Below are positions 15,715-20,300 of a stretch of 20,300 nucleotides of DNA, piece by piece (the first letter of the stretch is position 1; each line of letters begins with the position of its first letter). Below the pieces are notes generated by a model, which saw nothing but the letters and a program-made list of their open reading frames with translations, was not told the DNA's origin and did not search any database. The stretch is from Bradyrhizobium sp. (GTDB taxonomy: Bacteria > Pseudomonadota > Alphaproteobacteria > Rhizobiales > Xanthobacteraceae). The translations under genes were made by a program, and so were the position numbers. Location: positions 1 through 20,300 of the forward strand of contig JACDAG010000175.1 in assembly GCA_013695565.1 (NCBI GenBank), written 5' to 3'.

Positions 15715-16941
15715 TTAAGCCAAGGTTTCGACCAGCCGGTGCAATGCCTCGGCTGTTGATTCACTGTCCGATACCAGCGCCAGACGGATATAGCCGGCGC
15801 CGGGATTGCTGCCGTCGTTTTGCGGCCGCGATAAATAGGTTCCGGGGATCACGCGCACGCCGGCATCCCTGTAGAGCCGCACCGTCGCTTCCTCATCGCC
15901 GCCGCGATCCGAGACATCGAGCCAGACGCAGAAACCGCCGGCGGGCCTGATATAGCCGTAGCGGTTGCCGAGGATCTGATCGGCGAGATCGAACTTGATG
16001 CGATAGAGCCTGCGGTTTTCCTCGACATGCGCCTCGTCGCTATAGGCCGCGACCGCGACCTGCTGCAGCGGCACCGGCACTTGCGGTGCGGCGACATTGC
16101 GCAGCTCGTGAAACACGCTGAGGAATTTCTTGTCGCCGGCGGCAAAGCCGACGCGCATGCCCGGCAGGTTCGAGCGCTTCGACAACGATTGAAAGGCGAC
16201 GACGTTGGTGAAGTCAGGCCCGGCGCATTCGAGCACGCTGCCCGGCGCCTGCTTGGTGTAGATTTCCGAATAGCACTCGTCGCTCAGGATCATGAAGCCG
16301 TATCGATCCGCGAGTTGCGTCAATCGGCTGAAGTATTCGCGCGAGGCGACCGCACCTTGCGGATTGGCTGGCGAGGCAATGAACATCGCCACCGTGCGTG
16401 CCAGCGTTGCCTCATCGAGCGCATCGAGATCCGGCAGGAAGCCGTTGGCGAGCGTGGTCGGCAGATAGATCGGTTCGCAATTGGCGGCGCGGGCGCCGGC
16501 GCCATAGGCCGGATAGAACGGATTGGGCATCAGGATCGCCGGTTTGCCCTTGCGCGGACCGACGTAGCGCGCGGCGGTGATCGCGGCGAAAAACAAACCC
16601 TCGCGGCTGCCGTTCAGCACCAGCACTTCGCTCTCGGGATCGACGGCGCGGGGGAGTTGGAACCTGCTCGAGAGCCAGTTCGCAACCGCCCGCCGGAACG
16701 GCTCGATGCCCTTGGCGATGGGGTAGCGGCCGAAATCGGCAATGTGCTTGGCCAGCACCGGGCCGACAAAGGCCGGGACGGGATGCTGCGGCTCGCCTAA
16801 CGACAGTGCAATCAAGGGCTTACCGGGCTGATAAGGCGCCAGCAGCTCGGCCGTCCGCAAAAACGGTGAACGCTCGGCCTGACCGGCAGCGGGGACACTG
16901 CCGGCGCCCTGCGCCACGCCGGAAGAGGCGGTCATTGCCAT
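15715..16941 (-). CDS. Class I/II PLP aminotransferase, possibly DapC-like
   Basis: The 408-residue protein is a fold-type I PLP aminotransferase. The Schiff-base lysine is K255 in FQSLSKRSNLPGMR; N193 in ASPANPQG, D221 and Y224 in LSDECYSEIY, and the C-terminal substrate-binding Arg in GYIRLAL are all present. The SLSKRSNLPG signature recalls the succinyldiaminopimelate aminotransferase (DapC) branch of lysine/peptidoglycan precursor synthesis, but I cannot exclude another amino acid substrate. The ATG at 16941 gives MAMTASSG; the next in-frame ATG (16935) is equally possible, since neither has a strong ribosome site. It is immediately upstream of ftsK, with which it appears to form an operon. 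Confidence 0.88.
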   Translation of the reverse strand: MAMTASSGVAQGAGSVPAAGQAERSPFLRTAELLAPYQPGKPLIALSLGEPQHPVPAFVGPVLAKHIADFGRYPIAKGIEPFRRAVANWLSSRFQLPRAVDPESEVLVLNGSREGLFFAAITAARYVGPRKGKPAILMPNPFYPAYGAGARAANCEPIYLPTTLANGFLPDLDALDEATLARTVAMFIASPANPQGAVASREYFSRLTQLADRYGFMILSDECYSEIYTKQAPGSVLECAGPDFTNVVAFQSLSKRSNLPGMRVGFAAGDKKFLSVFHELRNVAAPQVPVPLQQVAVAAYSDEAHVEENRRLYRIKFDLADQILGNRYGYIRPAGGFCVWLDVSDRGGDEEATVRLYRDAGVRVIPGTYLSRPQNDGSNPGAGYIRLALVSDSESTAEALHRLVETLA

Positions 16942-17069
16942 GTCTGAAACGCCAGCACTTTCAATAACGGTCGAGGGTCCGATGGAGCGACCGGAAACGG
17001 ATCAAACCACCATAGATACGGCGAGGTTAAGACGCGATTAACCATCGGTCGAACTGGACAATTTGCCAA

Positions 17070-17098
17070 GGTATTACCATATTAGAGTCGGTATTACC
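17070..17098 (+). promoter_or_regulatory. Paired palindromic operator of the vapBC operon
   Basis: The odd palindrome GGTA-T-TACC occurs twice, at 17070-17078 and 17090-17098, with centres 20 bases apart, about two helical turns. It lies just before the GGAGG ribosome site of the antitoxin gene. Type II antitoxins of the AbrB-like class commonly repress their own operon by binding such paired sites with the toxin. The rest of the gap back to 16942 shows nothing further that I can support. Confidence 0.6.
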
Positions 17099-17112
17099 GC
17101 GGAGGTTCCACG

Positions 17113-17343
17113 ATGGCCACGACAGTTACTAGCAAGGGCCAAGTAACGATTCCGAAGCCGGTCCGCGATCACCTCGGGATCGCTCCAGGCAGTCAGGTCG
17201 AGTTTCGCCGCGCTGCAGACGGTAGCATCGTGATCGAAAAAGCTGATGGTACGAGGCAGCCCAGCCGGTTTGCAAAACTTGTAGGTATTGCTGGTCCCGG
17301 TCTCTCCACCGATGAGATCATGGCGATCACACGCGGGGATTAA
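17113..17343 (+). CDS. vapB: AbrB/MazE-family antitoxin (VapB type)
   Basis: The 76-residue protein has a SpoVT-AbrB swapped-hairpin DNA-binding domain at residues 1-45 (TTVTSKGQVTIPKPVRDHLG, then PGSQVEFR and GSIVIEK). A short C-terminal tail would wrap the toxin. As antitoxin it should neutralise the VapC RNase encoded next to it and repress the operon. GGAGG lies seven bases before the ATG, an unusually good ribosome site for this window. The toxin gene starts four bases after its TAA. The symbol is given for the VapB class; it is not a Phd or RHH type. Confidence 0.9.
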   Translation: MATTVTSKGQVTIPKPVRDHLGIAPGSQVEFRRAADGSIVIEKADGTRQPSRFAKLVGIAGPGLSTDEIMAITRGD

Positions 17344-17347
17344 TTCC

Positions 17348-17758
17348 GTGACATTGGTGGATTCGAATGTCCTGCTCGACGTCTTCATCAAGACCCCAAT
17401 CTGGTGGGAATGGTCGCTGGCGCAGCTTGAGAACGCTGCTTCACGGGGTCCGCTGTTAATCAACGACGTTATTTTTGCAGAATCTTCGGTCCGTTTTCAC
17501 AGCATTGAAGCATTCGAAGCGGCCTTGGCGGAGGCCGGCATCACCTTTGCCTCGATACCGCGAACGGCGCTATTTCTGGCAGGCAAAGCTTCGGTCCAGT
17601 ACCGAACCTCGGGTGGCGTCCGAAGCGGTGTGCTGCCGGACTTTTTCATTGGTGCCCATGCCGCGATCGAAAACCTGCCACTGCTGACGCGCGATACGCG
17701 GCGTTACCGAAATTACTTTCCGACGGTTACGTTGATTGCACCCGAAAGCGACGGGTAG
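17348..17758 (+). CDS. vapC: PIN-domain toxin ribonuclease VapC
   Basis: The 136-residue protein is a PIN-domain endoribonuclease, the toxin partner of VapB; such toxins cleave tRNA or rRNA and arrest growth. The four acidic metal ligands are in place: D5 in LVDSNVLLD, E45 in VIFAESS, D98 in VLPDFFIGAHA and D116 in LLTRDTRRY, so the gene looks functional. The start is taken as GTG four bases after the antitoxin stop, because residues encoded upstream of it overlap the antitoxin gene and do not fit the family. Tight spacing supports co-translation. Codon use here is less GC-biased than in the neighbouring core genes, which suggests later arrival. Confidence 0.92.
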   Translation: MTLVDSNVLLDVFIKTPIWWEWSLAQLENAASRGPLLINDVIFAESSVRFHSIEAFEAALAEAGITFASIPRTALFLAGKASVQYRTSGGVRSGVLPDFFIGAHAAIENLPLLTRDTRRYRNYFPTVTLIAPESDG

Positions 17759-17780
17759 TTGTCGCGGCGGCAGTACGTAT

Positions 17781-17858
17781 GTAGCCCGGATGAGCAACGC
17801 GATATCCGGGGTCTTTCTTGCACCGATCCCGCATATCGCATGCGCTCATGCGGGCTAC
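17781..17858. repeat. Palindromic repeat between vapC and GFA gene
   Basis: The left arm starts GTAGCCCGGATGAGC at 17781 and ends CCGGG at 17810; the right arm (17828-17858) ends GCTCATGCGGGCTAC and is its near-complement over about 30 bases. GTAGCCCGGATGAGCG-type repeats are well known across proteobacterial intergenic regions, from memory. It fills the gap between the convergent vapC and GFA genes and could end transcription from both. Confidence 0.75.
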
Positions 17859-17879
17859 AAATTCCTCTTCCGACAACGC

Positions 17880-18281
17880 CTACCGCTGCGGCAGCCGCTC
17901 GAAACTCGGCATACCCTCGGGAATATGGTGGAAGGGCTGCTTGTCGATGGTGTAGATCGCGATCTGCGGCGTGATCTGGGCGGGATCGTCGAGCGTTCCG
18001 ACCTTCACCACGACGGCCGGCCGCTGCGGCCGCGTCACCATATGCGTGCCGCATTCGGCGCAGAATTCGCGTGTCACCGCCTTCTCCAGATCCTTGCGCG
18101 AAAACTGCTTCGGCGCACCCTTGGTGTATTTGAAGCCGTCGAGCGGCATCACCACGAACATGTTGGTCGAGCCGCCGGTGATATACTGGCATTCGCGGCA
18201 ATGGCATTGCGCCTGCAACATCGGCTCGCCTTCGGCAACATAGCGCACAGCGCCGCAATAGCATCCGCCTTCGAGTTTCAT
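17880..18281 (-). CDS. GFA-family (CENP-V/GFA domain) zinc-binding protein
   Basis: The 133-residue product has the glutathione-dependent formaldehyde-activating (GFA) fold, a small beta-rich zinc domain. The cysteine pattern is complete: C7 and C9 in GGCYCGAVRY, C26/C28/C31 in QCHCRECQ and C74/C77 in FCAECGTHM. These bind the two zinc ions of the family. Most members have no proven substrate, and the name should not be read as proof of a formaldehyde role. The ATG at 18281 is chosen because GGGAGG lies five bases upstream and the protein then starts MKLEGGCYCG as relatives do, although the frame is open upstream to 18371. It stands alone, convergent with vapC. Confidence 0.92.
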   Translation of the reverse strand: MKLEGGCYCGAVRYVAEGEPMLQAQCHCRECQYITGGSTNMFVVMPLDGFKYTKGAPKQFSRKDLEKAVTREFCAECGTHMVTRPQRPAVVVKVGTLDDPAQITPQIAIYTIDKQPFHHIPEGMPSFERLPQR

Positions 18282-18488
18282 CACGCCCTCCCGGGTTTCA
18301 TTTGTTGCTATATCGACGCCGCGCGCCCGGTTTTGGCAACTCCTTTTTGGCTCGGGCTTCCGTTTCACCACCGGCCCGGCAGGCCCCGGATGCTTGCGTG
18401 ACCAACATCACGGCGGATGTCCTCGGACTGCCCTAGCTTCCTGATCATCGTGGCGGGAATTTCCCTGCCGACAGCAACAGGGTGAACC

Positions 18489-18668
18489 ATGAGCAACGTT
18501 AACCGCTTGAATGACGAAGAACTCGAGATCGTTTCCGGTGGCGCGGTCGTTATACATCTGCCCTTCGTCAACATCACGATTGTCACCGGTATCAAGGATG
18601 GTGGGAAGGAATACGTCGGAATTTGCGGACCGCGCAAAGGTAGTTGTGGCTTCGGGGAAGTTCACTGA
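18489..18668 (+). CDS. Double-glycine-leader peptide (bacteriocin-like), 59 residues
   Basis: This short gene encodes a peptide starting MSNVNRLNDEELEIVSGG. Residues 1-18 fit the double-glycine leader consensus exactly: L at -12, EL at -8/-7, V at -4 and GG at -2/-1. Such leaders are cut by C39-peptidase ABC exporters, which would release a core of 41 residues. The core has a hydrophobic beta-like half (VVIHLPFVNITIV) and a Gly-rich end with two cysteines, C46 and C53, in CGPRKGSC. CAGGGTGA before the ATG is a usable ribosome site. Codon use is less GC-rich than its neighbours. No exporter, peptidase or modifying enzyme is in the window, so it is an orphan. It may be a bacteriocin-like or signalling peptide; the function is not known. 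Confidence 0.72.
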   Translation: MSNVNRLNDEELEIVSGGAVVIHLPFVNITIVTGIKDGGKEYVGICGPRKGSCGFGEVH

Positions 18669-18744
18669 CGTAGCCAAGTAGTGGGGCGCTGCGTTTGCCA
18701 GATCACGTGAGGGCGACAGCGCACCGCATTTCATACTGACGTCT

Positions 18745-18786
18745 CCAAACAAAAAGAAAGGGGCTCCAACTTGCGCTGGAGCCCCT
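18745..18786 (-). terminator. Rho-independent terminator of amtB
   Basis: AGGGGCTCCA (18759-18768) and TGGAGCCCCT (18777-18786) form a perfect ten-base stem with an eight-base loop. Read on the minus strand, the stem is followed at once by TTTCTTTTTGTTT. This is the clearest terminator in the window and lies about 100 bases past the amtB stop. It also shields amtB transcripts from the small peptide gene on the other strand. Confidence 0.85.
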
Positions 18787-18830
18787 CAACGGTCAGGGCA
18801 TTGCCGGGTATGTGCCCGAACCGGAGTTGT

Positions 18831-18879
18831 GGACGCGACCTCAGGACAACGACTACGTTGTCCTTGGTGGACCGCGTCC
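18831..18879 (-). other. Long stem-loop in the amtB 3' untranslated region
   Basis: An inner stem AGGACAACG (18843-18851)/CGTTGTCCT (18856-18864) with loop ACTA is enclosed by an outer stem GGACGCG (18831-18837)/CGCGTCC (18873-18879). It lies between the amtB stop and the terminator, so it would be part of the amtB mRNA tail. A role in transcript stability or as a small-RNA-like 3' end is possible but not shown. Confidence 0.5.
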
Positions 18880-18888
18880 CGGGAGAAC

Positions 18889-20300
18889 CTACATGTTGTA
18901 AGCGCGCTCGGTGTGCTCGGTGACATCGAGGCCTTCACGTTCGGTCTCGACGTTGACGCGCAGGCCGACGATGACATCGACGACCTTGTAGAGGATCGCC
19001 GAACCGACGCCCGACCACACCAGCGTGGTGGCGACGCCCCAGCACTGCGAGACCATCTGGGCAGCGAAGTCGTAGTCCGCGATCTTGCCGGTGGTGTAGT
19101 CCATGATGCCGGTACCGCCGAGGGCCGGATTCACCAGGATGCCGGTGCCGATCGCGCCGACGATGCCGCCGACGCAGTGGACGCCGAACACGTCGAGCGA
19201 GTCGTCATAGCCAAGCGCATTCTTCACCACGGTGCAGAAGAACAGGCAGACGATGCCGACCACGAGACCGAGCACGATCGCGCCCATCGGACCGGAGTAA
19301 CCGGCCGCAGGCGTGACTGCCACGAGGCCCGCCACCGCACCCGACAACGCGCCGAGCACCGAGGGGTGACCCTTGACGATCCATTCCGCGAACATCCAGG
19401 CCAACGCCGCCGCTGCGGTTGCAACGAAGGAGTTGGTCATGGCGAGCGCGGCGCCGCCGGAGGCTTCGAGGTTCGATCCGGCGTTGAAGCCGAACCAGCC
19501 GACCCAGAGCAGCGAAGCGCCGATCATGGTCATGGTCAGCGAGTGCGGAGCCATCAGCTCCTTGCCGTAGCCGACCCGCTTGCCGATCAGGAGCGCACCA
19601 ACGAGACCGGCGATGCCGGCGTTGATATGCACCACGGTGCCACCGGCGAAGTCGATCGCGCCCTTCTTGAAGATCCAGCCGGCGTCGGCGTTGACTTCAT
19701 CGAGCTTGGCCTGAGCCGCGGTCTTCGCCGCCGCGTCGGTCGCTGCAGCCAGCGCCTTGACGGCATCCGAGATCGCGTCCGGTCCAGCCCAGTACCAAAC
19801 CATGTGCGCGATCGGGAAGTAGATCAGCGTCACCCAGAGCGGCACGAACAAGGCGACCGCCGCGAACTTCATGCGTTCGGCAAAGGCGCCGACGATGAGG
19901 GCGGGGGTGATGCAGGCGAAGGTCATCTGGAAGCAGATATACACCAACTCCGAAATGTTCGCGTCGATGCTGAAGGTTGCCGCCTTGGAATCCGGGGTGA
20001 CACCCATCAGGAAGGCTTTCGAGAAGCCGCCGATGAAGTCTGAGCCGCCGGTGAAGGCAAGGCTGTAGCCGTAGAGCGCCCAAATGATGGTGACGACGCA
20101 CACGGTGTAGAACACCTGCATCAAAACCGACAGCATGTTCTTGGAGCGCACCAGCCCGCCATAGAACAGCGCCAGCCCGGGAATCGTCATCAGCAGCACC
20201 AGCACCGTCGACGTGAGCATCCAGGCGTTGTCGCCCTTGTTGACAGTGGGCTCCGCGTAAGCAGCGGTCGCGGCGAACATGCCGACTGCGAGGGCCGTCA
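18889..20300 (-). CDS. amtB: Ammonium transporter AmtB, 5' end outside the window
   Basis: The protein is an Amt/MEP/Rh channel that takes up ammonium. The frame is open to the window edge; the part before EPTVNKGD (TALAVGMFAATAAYA) is the end of a signal peptide, so the true start lies beyond 20300. Numbering from the M at 20280, the twin pore histidines are H218 (DFAGGTVVHINAG) and H368 (VFGVHCVGG), with the conserved Asp at D210. About eleven membrane segments are visible. An Ala-rich insertion of about 38 residues (163-200) sits in the periplasmic loop before D210. In this group amtB is usually preceded by glnK and controlled by NtrC; that part is outside the window. A strong terminator follows. 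Confidence 0.96.
   Translation of the reverse strand, partial: TALAVGMFAATAAYAEPTVNKGDNAWMLTSTVLVLLMTIPGLALFYGGLVRSKNMLSVLMQVFYTVCVVTIIWALYGYSLAFTGGSDFIGGFSKAFLMGVTPDSKAATFSIDANISELVYICFQMTFACITPALIVGAFAERMKFAAVALFVPLWVTLIYFPIAHMVWYWAGPDAISDAVKALAAATDAAAKTAAQAKLDEVNADAGWIFKKGAIDFAGGTVVHINAGIAGLVGALLIGKRVGYGKELMAPHSLTMTMIGASLLWVGWFGFNAGSNLEASGGAALAMTNSFVATAAAALAWMFAEWIVKGHPSVLGALSGAVAGLVAVTPAAGYSGPMGAIVLGLVVGIVCLFFCTVVKNALGYDDSLDVFGVHCVGGIVGAIGTGILVNPALGGTGIMDYTTGKIADYDFAAQMVSQCWGVATTLVWSGVGSAILYKVVDVIVGLRVNVETEREGLDVTEHTERAYNM

Noticed and set aside
17074..17463. Minus-strand open frame covering the vapBC operator and antitoxin
   Set aside because: It overlaps well-supported genes in antisense and matches no family; VapB and the start of VapC explain the region.
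18336..18353. Sigma-54-like sequence TTGGCAACTCCTTTTTGGC before the small peptide gene
   Set aside because: The GG and GC elements are about 15 bases apart instead of 12, so it does not fit the -24/-12 pattern.
18282..18488. Possible tRNA or other RNA gene in the 207-base gap before the small peptide
   Set aside because: I could not find a cloverleaf, a T-loop sequence or a strong stem set; only short dyads such as GTGA-N6-TCAC and GTCCTCGGAC are present.
18408..18752. Minus-strand open frames over the small peptide gene
   Set aside because: The plus strand carries a peptide with a consensus leader and ribosome site; the minus frames have neither motif nor family resemblance.
18829..20043. 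Plus-strand open frame of 404 codons opposite amtB
   Set aside because: It is antisense to an unmistakable ammonium transporter and has a shadow-type composition rich in Asp, Arg and His.

Overview
The window looks like chromosomal DNA of an alphaproteobacterium of the Bradyrhizobium/Rhodopseudomonas type. The protein sequences and codon use are GC-rich, core genes are typical of Rhizobiales, and several families of short palindromic repeats of the kind scattered through those genomes sit in the gaps. The organism call is an inference from remembered family sequences, not from a search. I see no rRNA, tRNA, CRISPR array, transposase or phage gene.

Region 1 (1-4331, minus strand) is an operon-like block: leuS (leucyl-tRNA synthetase), lptE (LPS-assembly lipoprotein, overlapping leuS by 14 bases) and holA (DNA polymerase III delta). 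A palindromic repeat fills the lptE-holA gap. Region 2 (4400-7580) holds two convergent diguanylate cyclases. The first appears cytosolic and keeps the c-di-GMP inhibitory site; the second is membrane-bound with a Cache-type sensor and lacks that site. Region 3 (7581-9789) holds a YggS-type PLP-binding protein, a large perfect inverted repeat, a 2-keto-4-pentenoate hydratase-family enzyme and a YkuD-type L,D-transpeptidase.

Region 4 (9790-11271) starts with an intergenic stretch rich in dyads and direct repeats. It leads into an OmpR-type response regulator and a stand-alone cyclic-nucleotide-binding-domain protein. Region 5 (11278-16941, minus strand) is a run of housekeeping genes read in the order aminotransferase, ftsK, lolA, xth. 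The aminotransferase and ftsK are tightly coupled, while the other gaps carry palindromic repeats.

Region 6 (16942-18888) is the accessory part. It holds a VapB/VapC toxin-antitoxin pair behind a doubled palindromic operator, a GFA-family zinc protein, and a 59-residue peptide with a textbook double-glycine leader that is easily missed because of its size. Region 7 (18889 to the window end) is an ammonium transporter, cut at its 5' end by the window edge, with a strong rho-independent terminator behind it.

Most of the window is ordinary core genome concerned with translation, replication, envelope assembly, chromosome segregation, DNA repair and nitrogen uptake. The most interesting items are the orphan double-glycine peptide at 18489-18668, the repeated motifs ahead of the response regulator, the VapBC operator pair, and the several palindromic repeat families placed in convergent or intra-operon gaps.
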